Source: Clostridiales bacterium (lineage in GTDB: Bacteria > Bacillota > Clostridia > Oscillospirales > CAG-272). Taken from it: a DNA stretch of 44,799 nucleotides. The translations under genes were made by a program, and so were the position numbers. Below the pieces are notes generated by a model. That model was not told the DNA's origin. It made no database searches and saw only the letters and a list, made by a program, of their open reading frames with translations. How positions within the stretch are numbered: the first letter of the stretch is position 1; the number at the start of each line of letters is the position of its first letter. The stretch covers positions 1 through 44,799 of the forward strand of contig JAAZAV010000051.1 of the NCBI GenBank assembly GCA_012514145.1, read 5' to 3'. Of this stretch, positions 17,701 to 25,535 are shown one piece after another.

Positions 17701-20154
17701 CAGGCCGCTTCAAGTGTAGCCGGCTACAACTATGTGGTTCTTATGATAGTCAGCGGCTCCACCGGCTCCAACTCCACTCCGATTCTGGTCAACCGTGTCG
17801 GCGCCGCGGCCGCGGGCACCGGCTTCCAGATTTCTCCGGTAATTTCTCAGGTAAACAGCCGCGATGTTCTGACCTATTCCGCCAGCGCGTCCGGGAACCT
17901 GATGTATTATTACACCAACAGTCTTACCGCTCCCAGCTCCAACACATTCTACTCCACCTGGAGCAGTTCTTCGCTGAGCTCGGCTTACAAGGGCGCCATC
18001 ACGGTAAACACAATGTCTAACTCTCAGGCGAACCTTGAACCTGTCGCAACTGTATCGGGCTACTCCTATGTGGCGTTCATGCTGCAGGGTTCAAACGGCT
18101 CCTACTACACTCCGTTTGTATTGTCGAGGAACGTTTCGAGCGGCGGCGGGTCGGGCAGCACCGATAACACCGGGTTCTACGGCGATCCGTACCTTGGAAT
18201 CTCCGGCTCATGGGAGAGACTTAGTTATCGCGCGAATTACACCGGTACGATTAACTTCTACTACACGAACGATCCCACAATGCCGACGATAGAGACCTTT
18301 AACTTCTATAGCAATAACTCACCCGCCCGCGGTGTTGTAAATGTGACTACCACCTCAGCAACTTCAACGAATCTGCTGGTTACCACCGAAGTGGCTTCGT
18401 TCAAGTACCTGTTCTTCATGCTGACTGACACCTACGGCAACAGATACAAGCCGATATGCATTAACAGACAGACCGGAACAGCTGTAGCAGAGGGCTTCGT
18501 GAGCGCTCCTCAGCATGGTTATAATAAAGCCTCAAAGTGTAACACCCTCGAATTCACTCCGACAAACTCGGGTCTTGTTTACTACTACTATACGAAAGAA
18601 GCAACCAAACCCACTGCTTCGTCGTTCATGGGCAAGTACAACAACGCAAATCACAGAGGTGTTTTCTCGGTCAGCGCAATGACCGCATACAACTATGACA
18701 CTCACTTGAAAACCGATTTAGCACAATACCACAATGTCGTTGTTCAGTATGTTGACGTCACTAATAAGGGTTATGACCCCTACATGGTATCCTTCGATAC
18801 AGCCAATTTCAAAGACAATGACGATGGATTCACTGTAGTACCGGAACACGTAATCACCGCAGCCAACTATGACCAGATAAAATTCACCGCAAAAACTACA
18901 GGAGAACTGTACTACTACTACACCAATTCCAATACCACGCTGTCTCAGGTTCAGTTCTACGCCGAGTATGAGGTTGCCTCAGCCTCGATCAAGGGCGTAA
19001 TCGATGTTTTAGCCATAGACCCGATCTCGCTTACCTTCACTCTCGGCACTGCCAACAATACCTACAACTATATTGCGGTTATGCTGGTTGACACCTTAAC
19101 CAATGAAGTTTACCTGCCGTATATCATTACCCGTCAGAAAGTTATCACCGGCAACGGCTTCACCGCCACTCCCGTGGTGACTCAAAATCAAAACGAATAC
19201 GATATACTCAGATTCACTCCGAGCAATGTCGGTGAAAACCCCAGGGTTCAATACTACTACGTAAAGTCCGATGTAACCTCCGCACCTGCCACTACAAGCG
19301 AGTTCATCACAAAGAAAAATGATGCCGGTGCCATGGGCGGTACGCTCAGCGCTATCGCCGGTATTCCGAACATCCGTGAAATGCTGTTAACAGCGGGCTA
19401 CGAGCTCTACACAGGTGTCATCTGTATGCTTGAATCCGATACCGCAAGATACCAGCCTGTATATGTCTCGAGGTATGCCGCCAACTCGAACAGCGGCTAT
19501 ACAACGGCACCCTACATGAATCTTTATGAGTTCAACGGCGGTGCAGATAAGCTGAACATTGTCACGAATGTCACAGGCAGGATGTATTGGTACTTCAACA
19601 ACACCAGGACTTCCAGCATGAATGCTACAACATTCCTCAAAAACTGGGCAGAGAACGCCAAGGGAGAAATTGCTGTTACCGGTGATCCAACCGCACCGAA
19701 GACCATTAATCTTATCAACGGTACCGCTGAGTACCAGTATGTCAATGTGATGCTGCTTGATACCACCTACACCTATAAGGTGGTTCAGTATCCCAGATAT
19801 ATTAAGGCTTCAACAAGTGCAAACCCGCTTTACACTTCCACTGTGGTCAGCAACGGCGGCTTCACAACAGCTCCCAAGATTGAAAAGGGTTCCGGTACCA
19901 AACTGGTTTACACTCCTGTAGCAGCAAATCTTAAGATTTACGGCTACTACACCAACAGCTCAGGTACACCTCAGAATCCCGAAGCTTTCTTCGCAAACTA
20001 CAATAATCCTACAGCCGCAACAGAGCTTTATACCACCGCTGGCACATCTGCGGAAAGCCAGCCCATGGATACCACATACAAGTATTTTGTTATCATGACG
20101 ATAGATCCCGTAAAGGGTGTATACTTCACTCCCAAGAGTTTCCAGCTCAGATAA
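14719..20154 (+). CDS. Giant SLH-domain surface protein with 13 tandem modules
   Basis: An 1811-residue secreted protein. Residues 1-28 are a signal peptide ending in ISAAS-like residues. Three SLH domains follow (about 32-78, 88-140, 150-205) with motifs such as GYGDGTFKPDNKVSRAEF and GYEDGAFRPNNTLTRAEA; SLH domains hold proteins on the wall through secondary polymers. Residues about 220-370 look like a beta-solenoid of short repeats (NVIISEGAESGTVMFSNSNI). From residue 379 to the end come 13 copies of a module of about 110 residues with a GF-x-x-x-P start, a YYYTN-like core, a KG step, a Y-x-V-x-M-L strand and a TP-x-x-x-x-R end. No enzyme motif is seen, so an S-layer or adhesive structural role is inferred. 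GGAGG lies 9-10 bases before ATG. Base composition falls after module 7. Confidence 0.85.
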   Translation: MKRTFIRALAMALAVIMSLTGIAFTISAASFSDTGSHWSNQYVDYMAKKAIIAGYGDGTFKPDNKVSRAEFIKMLVETFGLTAVGPFVYNDVKETDWFYPYIGKAAAQGFLIPGSNYLDPNGQLTRAEAAALLVRYLDLPADMTVATNYYPDYNTISSIYRTYVLQATAAGLFKGYEDGAFRPNNTLTRAEAMTILYRAAGSIYNESARGIDEGANTENAVVTKAGVNVSDANLRGNVIISEGAESGTVMFSNSNINGTLFVRGKVKVNLTNTKVNKLVVDSDAGYSVNVILAGNTNVDLAELRSRAGVTINTGTTVGALNVAPNARSSNVTGSGTLRSATIRATGFTSTQIPSSYDISEGITATFAGSSFKGSSTGTNGFITSPYVKQQDGSEYIYFTPAGSGSIRYYYSNSAVVPSSTSFSSGFNAAAEFIKGTAAATAGTGNSAKTNTLDKIEGYGFVVVMLTAGGIDYAPVVINRSASAAAAAAAGFSEIPVVSQVSGSDRLTYKAVANGTVKYYYTNDANAPAAANYDTYFAGAAANGTLTASAGTNQSAAMASETTGASYEYVVLMLTAADGTKYTPMAVSRTGDATASGFSSKPIVVSSGEYEFLNFSTNNSGNFQYYYANTSGVPSNAAFAEQWNGAPYKGRINCAASSNMQSAQLQKLTDIASYGFIVLMFNDNSGKSFTPYVVARAGQSAAASGFSGNPSVSSDGTNDILSVATTTNGQVAYYYTTNATAPTTTAFRTNFSSSQVSGTVDLQTVTSNSKTTAFSQDVLSYGYVALMFTDNKGNAYTPIVVARGTGSNVAGTGFNSLPTLSQYNNNDYLTYSTSITGQVKYYYANSAILPTITTFDSFYTQASYFGAFAVSAGSAAANAILKPVANVSTFSHIVMMATDNQGNKSTPLVISRSAGTGAATATGFNTVPTVGQSGSFDVLNYSASITGTCYYYYTNNPVVPTTYDTFSTGLNAAPFKGQFNTIAGNSILNDKTNTLQAASSVAGYNYVVLMIVSGSTGSNSTPILVNRVGAAAAGTGFQISPVISQVNSRDVLTYSASASGNLMYYYTNSLTAPSSNTFYSTWSSSSLSSAYKGAITVNTMSNSQANLEPVATVSGYSYVAFMLQGSNGSYYTPFVLSRNVSSGGGSGSTDNTGFYGDPYLGISGSWERLSYRANYTGTINFYYTNDPTMPTIETFNFYSNNSPARGVVNVTTTSATSTNLLVTTEVASFKYLFFMLTDTYGNRYKPICINRQTGTAVAEGFVSAPQHGYNKASKCNTLEFTPTNSGLVYYYYTKEATKPTASSFMGKYNNANHRGVFSVSAMTAYNYDTHLKTDLAQYHNVVVQYVDVTNKGYDPYMVSFDTANFKDNDDGFTVVPEHVITAANYDQIKFTAKTTGELYYYYTNSNTTLSQVQFYAEYEVASASIKGVIDVLAIDPISLTFTLGTANNTYNYIAVMLVDTLTNEVYLPYIITRQKVITGNGFTATPVVTQNQNEYDILRFTPSNVGENPRVQYYYVKSDVTSAPATTSEFITKKNDAGAMGGTLSAIAGIPNIREMLLTAGYELYTGVICMLESDTARYQPVYVSRYAANSNSGYTTAPYMNLYEFNGGADKLNIVTNVTGRMYWYFNNTRTSSMNATTFLKNWAENAKGEIAVTGDPTAPKTINLINGTAEYQYVNVMLLDTTYTYKVVQYPRYIKASTSANPLYTSTVVSNGGFTTAPKIEKGSGTKLVYTPVAANLKIYGYYTNSSGTPQNPEAFFANYNNPTAATELYTTAGTSAESQPMDTTYKYFVIMTIDPVKGVYFTPKSFQLR
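15853..20151 (+). repeat. 13 tandem modules of about 330 bp within the SLH protein gene
   Basis: At the protein level each unit begins GF-x-x-x-P-x-V, has a YYY(T/A)N-x-x-x-x-P core near residue 30, a Y-x-(F/Y)-V-x-(L/M)-M strand near residue 80 and ends TP-x-(V/P)-(V/I)-x-R with an Ala/Gly/Thr linker. Modules 1-7 are closest to each other. Modules 8-13 are more diverged and follow a Gly/Ser linker (SSGGGSGS). The last unit lacks the closing linker. I do not recognise a named domain family. Confidence 0.8.
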
Positions 20155-20163
20155 CCACACAAC

Positions 20164-21786
20164 ATGAAGGTAGAAATCTACGACACCACGCTCCGTGACG
20201 GGGCGCAGGGTGCGGGGATCGCCTTCACCACAGAGGACAAGCTGAAAGTAATCCGCGCTCTCGACGAGCTGGGCGCGGATTACATTGAGGCGGGCTACTA
20301 TACCGCTTCCGCCGCCGATTCCGCCCAACTGAGACGGACGGCGGCGGTTCCTCTTAAAAGGGCGGCGCTCACCGTCTTCTGCGGCACAAGGCATCCCTCA
20401 ATCGAATGCAAAGACGACCCGGCGCTCTCGGCTCTCGCGGCGGAAGAGACCATGAAGACGGTCTGCATCTTCGGGAAAAGCTGGCTCTACCATGTGGATG
20501 TGGTGCTGCGCACGACTCCCGGGGAGAATTTAGCGATGATTTCCGACACCGTCCGTTATCTGCGGGCGGCGGGGAAACGGGTCTTCTACGACGCGGAACA
20601 CTTCTTCGACGGCTACCGGGACGATCCGGAATACGCGCTGAAAACCCTCCGCGCCGCCCATTCGGCGGGCGCCGAGCGGATAGTTCTCTGCGACACCAAC
20701 GGAGCCATGCTCCCCGACTGCATCCGTCAGGTCACCGCCGAGGTCAAAAAACATCTCCCCGGCGCGGTGCTAGGCATCCACTGCCACAACGACATCGGCA
20801 TGGCGGCGGCAAGCTCGATAGCCGCGGTCATGGCGGGCGCCGAACAGGTTCAGGGCACCATATGCGGTTTCGGCGAGCGCTGCGGAAACGCCAATCTCAA
20901 TACGCTCATCCCGCTGCTGCGCGTCAAACTTGGCTATGACTGTCTCAGCGACGAGGGGCTGCGGCTGCTCACACGCAAGGCGCGGGAGATCTGCGAGGTG
21001 GCGAACAGACCCTTCAACGAAAACGAACCCTTCGTCGGCGGCTATGCCTTCGCCCACAAGGCGGGCATGCATATCGACGCGGTGCTGAAATCTCCCCCCT
21101 CCTTTGAGCATATGGATCCCGAGCTTGTGGGCAATGTCCGCAGTATGCCGCTGAGCGCCCTGTCGGGGCGGTCCGCCCTGCTTGCCGCGATACGTTCGGC
21201 GGGGCTTGACACCGATATCGAACGCGACAATCCAAAGCTGCGGGAGGCGCTGAATCTGCTCCGTTCCCGCGAGGCGCGGGGGGTGTCCTACGAGGATGCG
21301 GGCGCCTCTCTGGCGCTGGTGCTGCGGGATATCCTCCACGGCTCCCGCCGCCATTTCGAGCTGGTGAAGTATCATATCAACATCACCGAGGGTCACGGCG
21401 ACGATGAGAATGTGGCTATCGCCACCGTTAAAATCCGGGTGGGCGATGAGTGCGCACTTACCGCCGCCGAGGGCAACGGTCCTGTAAACGCCCTTGATCT
21501 GGCGCTCCGGCTGGCGCTGACCCGCTTCTATCCCGAGGCGGGGGAGGCGAGGCTCACCGACTACCGGGTGCGCGTGCTTGACTCCACCCAAACCACAGCG
21601 TCGCAGGTGCGGGTCGTGATTGAATCCACCGACGGCGAAAGCGTCTGGCGCACCGTGGGCGTTTCCGCCGACATCATCGACGCCAGCTGGCAGGCGCTGT
21701 CCGACGCGTATGAGTATATGCTCTCGCGCCGGGACGACTCACTGGTTTCGATAGGCGAAAACATCCTCGGTCAGCTGAACGGCTGA
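20164..21786 (+). CDS. cimA: Citramalate synthase (CimA)
   Basis: This 540-residue enzyme of the alpha-isopropylmalate/homocitrate synthase family most resembles CimA, which condenses pyruvate with acetyl-CoA to (R)-citramalate for threonine-independent isoleucine synthesis. YDTTLRDGAQ (residues 6-15) holds the catalytic Arg11 and metal-binding Asp12; GIHCHNDIGMA gives the metal-binding histidines, and ICGFGERCGNANL follows. GYAFAHKAGMHIDAV is also typical. The C-terminal 130 residues are the LeuA-type regulatory domain (ITEGHGDDENVAIATVKIR). The segment after the first strand reads YIEAGYYTASAAD where most CimA proteins have a GGWPGSNPKD-like sequence. It starts nine bases after the SLH gene with no visible Shine-Dalgarno site. 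An orphan ilvN at 34108 belongs to the same pathway. Confidence 0.82.
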   Translation: MKVEIYDTTLRDGAQGAGIAFTTEDKLKVIRALDELGADYIEAGYYTASAADSAQLRRTAAVPLKRAALTVFCGTRHPSIECKDDPALSALAAEETMKTVCIFGKSWLYHVDVVLRTTPGENLAMISDTVRYLRAAGKRVFYDAEHFFDGYRDDPEYALKTLRAAHSAGAERIVLCDTNGAMLPDCIRQVTAEVKKHLPGAVLGIHCHNDIGMAAASSIAAVMAGAEQVQGTICGFGERCGNANLNTLIPLLRVKLGYDCLSDEGLRLLTRKAREICEVANRPFNENEPFVGGYAFAHKAGMHIDAVLKSPPSFEHMDPELVGNVRSMPLSALSGRSALLAAIRSAGLDTDIERDNPKLREALNLLRSREARGVSYEDAGASLALVLRDILHGSRRHFELVKYHINITEGHGDDENVAIATVKIRVGDECALTAAEGNGPVNALDLALRLALTRFYPEAGEARLTDYRVRVLDSTQTTASQVRVVIESTDGESVWRTVGVSADIIDASWQALSDAYEYMLSRRDDSLVSIGENILGQLNG

Positions 21787-21838
21787 TTTATCCGCGTTTC
21801 CCTTTTCCCCATATCATACGCAAGGAAATTATGACTTT

Positions 21839-22936
21839 ATGAATATACTCGTGCTGGCAGGCGGGCTGAGCCCCGAGCGGGATGTCTCGCTGTCCTCCGG
21901 CTCGCTCATCGCCAACGCCCTGGCTTCCCGGGGCGACGCGGTGCTGCTCGCCGACCTCTACACCGGCTGCGACATACCCGAGGGCGCCGATCCTCTCAGT
22001 CTTTTCTCATCGGATGTGCGCTATAAGGCGGCTGTTCCGGAAAGCGCTCCCGACCTCGAAGCGCTGCGTGCCGAATACGAAAGCGTGAACCGAGGCTCCC
22101 TCTTCGGGCGCAATATACTTAAACTCTGCCACGCCGCCGACCGGGTTTTCATCGCCCTGCACGGCGCATGCGGCGAAAACGGACAGCTTCAGGCAGCTCT
22201 CGACATGCACGGCATCAGCTACACCGGCAGCGGGTATCTGGGCGCGGCTCTGGCGATGGACAAGGATATCGCCAAGCGCATAGCCGCCGCCGACGGAATC
22301 CCCACCGCTCTGTCGCTCAAGATCACCCGTGACACCGAACCGGAGACTATTCTTAGCGAGGTGGGGCTGCCCTGTGTCATAAAGCCCTGCGCCGGCGGGT
22401 CTTCGGTGGGCGTGTCAATAGTCCGGTGCGAACAAGAGCTTTCGGCGGCGCTGGACACCGCCTTTGCCTACGAGGATTCGCTGCTCGCCGAGCGGTTTGT
22501 GGCTGGACGCGAGTTCTCCCTGGGGGTGTTGGATTGTAAAGGTCTGCCAAGGGATGTCACGCCCGACATGTCGCTCTGCACCCGTGAAGGTGACCTGCTT
22601 GCCCTGCCTGCCATCGAGATTATCCCCCGCTGCGGCTTCTACGATTACCGCAACAAGTATCAGTCGGGGCTTACCGAGGAGATCACTCCCGCTGATCTGA
22701 CCCCCGAACAGTCGAGGCGTATTCAGCGGCTGGCACTGACGGCTCACCGATCGCTTAGGCTCGGCGGGTATTCCCGTTCCGACTTCATTCTTGATGAGGT
22801 CACGGGTGATTTCGTATGGCTTGAGGCGAACACTCTGCCCGGCATGACGCCCACATCGCTCCTTCCGCAGGAGGCGGCGGCTGCCGGAATATCATATGGT
22901 TCGCTCTGCGAGACTATCGTCTCGGGAGAACGATAG
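21839..22936 (+). CDS. ddl: D-alanine--D-alanine ligase
   Basis: A 365-residue ATP-grasp ligase that makes the D-Ala-D-Ala dipeptide for peptidoglycan. The N-terminal VLAGGLSPERDVSLSSG block, ALHGACGENGQLQ, a lysine/Gly-rich ATP loop (VIKPCAGGSSVGVS), and the terminal WLEANTLPGMTPTSLLPQ with metal-binding residues are all present. A slightly longer loop than usual lies before the ALPAIEI strand (VLDCKGLPRDVTPDMSL). The start overlaps the end of a three-codon reading frame (ATG ACT TTA TGA at 21831-21842) that sits closer to the AAGGAA site than the gene itself. A strong terminator follows. It is 52 bases after cimA. Confidence 0.95.
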   Translation: MNILVLAGGLSPERDVSLSSGSLIANALASRGDAVLLADLYTGCDIPEGADPLSLFSSDVRYKAAVPESAPDLEALRAEYESVNRGSLFGRNILKLCHAADRVFIALHGACGENGQLQAALDMHGISYTGSGYLGAALAMDKDIAKRIAAADGIPTALSLKITRDTEPETILSEVGLPCVIKPCAGGSSVGVSIVRCEQELSAALDTAFAYEDSLLAERFVAGREFSLGVLDCKGLPRDVTPDMSLCTREGDLLALPAIEIIPRCGFYDYRNKYQSGLTEEITPADLTPEQSRRIQRLALTAHRSLRLGGYSRSDFILDEVTGDFVWLEANTLPGMTPTSLLPQEAAAAGISYGSLCETIVSGER

Positions 22937-22941
22937 ACAAT

Positions 22942-22982
22942 AAAAAGACGGACGAATCAAAGCGATCTGTCCGTCTTTTTTA
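22942..22982 (+). terminator. Strong intrinsic terminator after ddl
   Basis: AAAAAGACGGAC pairs perfectly with GTCCGTCTTTTT around a 15-base loop, and the T-run continues. The A-run on the other side would let it work in both directions. Confidence 0.9.
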
Positions 22983-23067
22983 CGGTTTGTCCGCTCTATG
23001 ACAGTGAAGTAAAGTAAATGCAACAAATTGTTTAATAGGCTGTGTCTATGTTCGTACAATATGCGAA

Positions 23068-23096
23068 TTGATTTTTTGGGCAAAATAACATATAAT
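23068..23096 (+). promoter_or_regulatory. SigA-type promoter of the 23149 surface protein gene
   Basis: TTGATT and a perfect TATAAT are 17 bases apart, about 50 bases before the start codon. The expected transcript would start near 23103, leaving a short leader that holds the AGGAGG ribosome binding site. Confidence 0.75.
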
Positions 23097-23148
23097 TGCA
23101 GTGCAAGTGAAATCCATGTGAAATACATGTAAATTCAGGAGGTTATTC

Positions 23149-23856
23149 ATGAAAAAGGCACTTGTTATTGCAATTACCGTAATCCTCGCAATTACTATGA
23201 TGATCCCGTCCGCCGCTCTCGACTGGTACAAAGACAAGATTGAGAACTGCTTCGACAAAATGCCGGCGGTACTCGAGGGCGCTACAAAAGTGGCTCTCGC
23301 GGCGACCTGGGAAGAGGGCAAAACCGACGCGCGTCACGGCACCTCCGATAAGTTCGACTACATCTATCTGAAGAAAGACGGCAAGGGCGACTATTCGGTT
23401 AAGTTCACCGTCGCCGAGGAAGGTCTCTATGAGTTCGGTTTCAGACTGATGGGCTGGACAAAGAGCGTGCTCCGTTCCACCAACGTCCGCATTGACGACG
23501 CAAAGAACGTTTACATTGCCTACGACTATGTGGAAGCCGATCAGCATCACGACCACTACTGGTACGGCATCTCGGCGGTTCTCAAGGCCGGCGAGCACAC
23601 GGTCACCCTGTCTCTTGCAGATGACTTCGACGACTCGAAAGTCAAGTCGCTCTACTTCGCCGACTTCTACTATGCCAAGGGCGAGCTCCCGGTAGAGACC
23701 ACCGCTGCCGCCGCTGCCGCTGATACAGCCGCAGCCGATGCCCCCGCCGATAAGCCCGCAGCCAAGGCTCCCGCTACCTTCGACTTTGCCATGGTCGGGT
23801 TAGCCGCACTCGCGCTTTCCGCCGGCGGTCTGGTTATCTCGAAGAAGAGAAAATAA
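23149..23856 (+). CDS. Secreted protein with C-terminal membrane anchor, function unknown
   Basis: A 235-residue exported protein. Residues 1-23 are a signal peptide. Residues about 30-180 look like a single beta-sandwich, with alternating Tyr/Phe strands such as YSVKFTVAEEGLYEFGF and GEHTVTLSLADDF that recall CBM6/CBM35-type carbohydrate-binding folds, though I cannot assign a family. An Ala/Pro/Asp-rich linker (about 183-206) leads to APATFDFA, a hydrophobic helix and an SKKRK tail. This tripartite C-terminus is laid out like a sorting signal, with PATFD where sortase substrates carry LPXTG. No sortase gene is in the window. It has its own promoter, AGGAGG before ATG and no clear T-run terminator, so read-through into the RNA element and lipoprotein gene downstream is possible. 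Confidence 0.6.
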   Translation: MKKALVIAITVILAITMMIPSAALDWYKDKIENCFDKMPAVLEGATKVALAATWEEGKTDARHGTSDKFDYIYLKKDGKGDYSVKFTVAEEGLYEFGFRLMGWTKSVLRSTNVRIDDAKNVYIAYDYVEADQHHDHYWYGISAVLKAGEHTVTLSLADDFDDSKVKSLYFADFYYAKGELPVETTAAAAAADTAAADAPADKPAAKAPATFDFAMVGLAALALSAGGLVISKKRK

Positions 23857-23905
23857 TAAGCGCAGGCGTTTATCAACTTAACAAAACTGACATTTGGTAA
23901 CATTG

Positions 23906-23993
23906 AGCGGGCAGTCTGAAGGAGCCTGTTATCCGGAAAGGACGCATGTTCGTATCCTCCACGGGTAACAAAGTACTCCGGCGGCTGTCCGCT
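23906..23993 (+). ncRNA. Rod-shaped structured RNA element before a solute-binding protein gene
   Basis: Four nested helices can be drawn by hand. AGCGGGCAG (23906-23914) pairs with CTGTCCGCT (23985-23993), nine pairs with one G-U. GGAG (23921-23924) pairs with CTCC (23976-23979). TGTTATCCG (23927-23935) pairs with CGGGTAACA (23962-23970), nine pairs with one G-U. AGGACG (23939-23944) pairs with CGT and CCT (23951-23958) across a two-base bulge. The lipoprotein ribosome binding site follows eight bases later. There is only a short T-run after the closing stem, so a terminator is less likely than a leader element or processed small RNA. I do not recognise a known riboswitch class. Confidence 0.5.
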
Positions 23994-24012
23994 TCATTTT
24001 CAGGAGATATTT

Positions 24013-25476
24013 ATGGATTTATTCAAACGTGTTATTTCATTGGTGCTTTTGGTTATAATGCTGCTTTCCGCAGTCGGATGCGGCGGCACCGGCGGTGACG
24101 GAGCGACCACCACGGCGGGTACGGCTGCGGCAGCCGCGGAAAAGGCTGAAACCACCGAATTATACTACACCGCCGACATATCCGCCGGCACCGACTACAA
24201 GGGCTATGAGTTCCGCATACTGGTAAACGAGGTGGCTCGTTTCGTCTGGGGCGATGTCGACTTCATCGCTCCCGAGCAGAACGGCGAGGTTATCAACGAC
24301 GCGGTTTATCAGCGCAACCGGGAAACCGAGGAGCTGCTGAATGTTACACTGAAGGCTGTCGAATCAAAAAACGTTCAGGAGGACACAAACAAAGCTGTTT
24401 TAGCGGGTGATGACGCCTACGACCTGTCAATGGTTCATGTTCATGGCGCCGCTGCTCTGGCGGGGGGCGGGCTCATAGTCGAGCTGCATCAGCTGCCCAC
24501 CCTTGATTTTGACAGTCCCTGGTGGGACGGAAACTCGATCTCCGATCTGAGCATCAACAAAAAGGTTTTCATGATGACAGGCGATATCGAGACCATGTAC
24601 CGCAAATCCATCGGAGTTATCATGTTCAACAAGCAGATCCACGCCGATCATCAGCTTGACAATCCCTATAAGATCATGTCGGACAGAAAGTGGACCATCG
24701 ACACCATGATAAATATGGGCGTCAATGTGTCCGCAGACATTAACGGCGACGGAATATACAACGAAAGCGACAAATACGGTCTGATTTACTTCAGCGACAT
24801 GATGGCGCTTGCCCTTATCGGCTGCGGCGTTCAGTTCGCCGCCAAGGACGCCGACGATATCCCGCAGCTCTCCTTCTACGGTGAAAAGACCAACCTGGTC
24901 ATCGAAAAGCTTGCCGAACTGCTCTATGTGCCCGAGCTGTCCTGGAGCTGGTCCAAGGCGGGCAAGACCGAAGAAGCCGCCTTCAAGATGTATCAGAACG
25001 ATCAGTCCCTTTTCTACTACGGCGAGCTGCATGCTGTCGCCACCATGAGAGGTATGGAGACCGACTTCGGTATCATGCCCATGCCGCTTTTCAACGAGAC
25101 GCAGGAGAGCTACCATCATTGTATAAACCCCCATGTTGCGCCGGTGGTAGCCGTTCCCATGACCGTCTCGGATTTTGAGCGCGAGGGCATTGTGCTTGAG
25201 GTTATGGGAGCCTCTTCAAAGAACCTGCTTACTCCCGCTTACTACGAAATCACGCTGAAGGGCAAGGTTTCCCGCGATGAGGAGTCTTCCGCAACTCTGG
25301 ATATCGTGCTCAGCACAATCCGCTATGATATCGGCTACCTCTTTAACTGGGGACTTGCCGCCCTTCCGCTGGGTATGGCAAACAGCTACTCCACCGACCT
25401 TGCCTCCAAGTATGAGTCTGTAGAAGCGAGTGTGCTTGCCAAGATGCAGGAGACCATAGAGGCATTCACCGACTGA
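24013..25476 (+). CDS. Extracellular solute-binding lipoprotein (family 1-like), probable sugar ABC receptor
   Basis: A 487-residue lipoprotein. The lipobox ends SAVGC with Cys23 lipidated, followed by a Gly/Thr/Ala-rich linker to about residue 55. The mature part begins with a YKGYEFRILVNE strand and shares the block DAVYQRN (here after GEVIND) with the 29252 protein, showing that the two are paralogs. A DINGDGIYNESDKYGL segment resembles an EF-hand-like calcium loop seen in such receptors. ABC receptors of this class normally bring oligosaccharides to a two-permease transporter, but no permease or ATPase gene is near. AGGAG lies before ATG. It is preceded by a structured RNA element and followed by a bidirectional terminator. 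Confidence 0.8.
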   Translation: MDLFKRVISLVLLVIMLLSAVGCGGTGGDGATTTAGTAAAAAEKAETTELYYTADISAGTDYKGYEFRILVNEVARFVWGDVDFIAPEQNGEVINDAVYQRNRETEELLNVTLKAVESKNVQEDTNKAVLAGDDAYDLSMVHVHGAAALAGGGLIVELHQLPTLDFDSPWWDGNSISDLSINKKVFMMTGDIETMYRKSIGVIMFNKQIHADHQLDNPYKIMSDRKWTIDTMINMGVNVSADINGDGIYNESDKYGLIYFSDMMALALIGCGVQFAAKDADDIPQLSFYGEKTNLVIEKLAELLYVPELSWSWSKAGKTEEAAFKMYQNDQSLFYYGELHAVATMRGMETDFGIMPMPLFNETQESYHHCINPHVAPVVAVPMTVSDFEREGIVLEVMGASSKNLLTPAYYEITLKGKVSRDEESSATLDIVLSTIRYDIGYLFNWGLAALPLGMANSYSTDLASKYESVEASVLAKMQETIEAFTD

Positions 25477-25535
25477 CAACGATTATTATTCAATACCTGT
25501 CGGTTTAATTCCGAGATATCGGTATTATTCCGGAC

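Noticed and set aside
15853..20151. CRISPR array or transposon repeats
   Set aside because: The repetition is at protein level inside one open frame with units of about 330 bp; DNA units are not identical and have no spacer pattern.
23857..24012. Known riboswitch (c-di-GMP, SAM, THF, glycine) or 4.5S RNA
   Set aside because: GGACGCA recalls part of the c-di-GMP-I class, but the GCAAACC and tetraloop-receptor parts are missing; no SRP GGAAGCAGC core is present.
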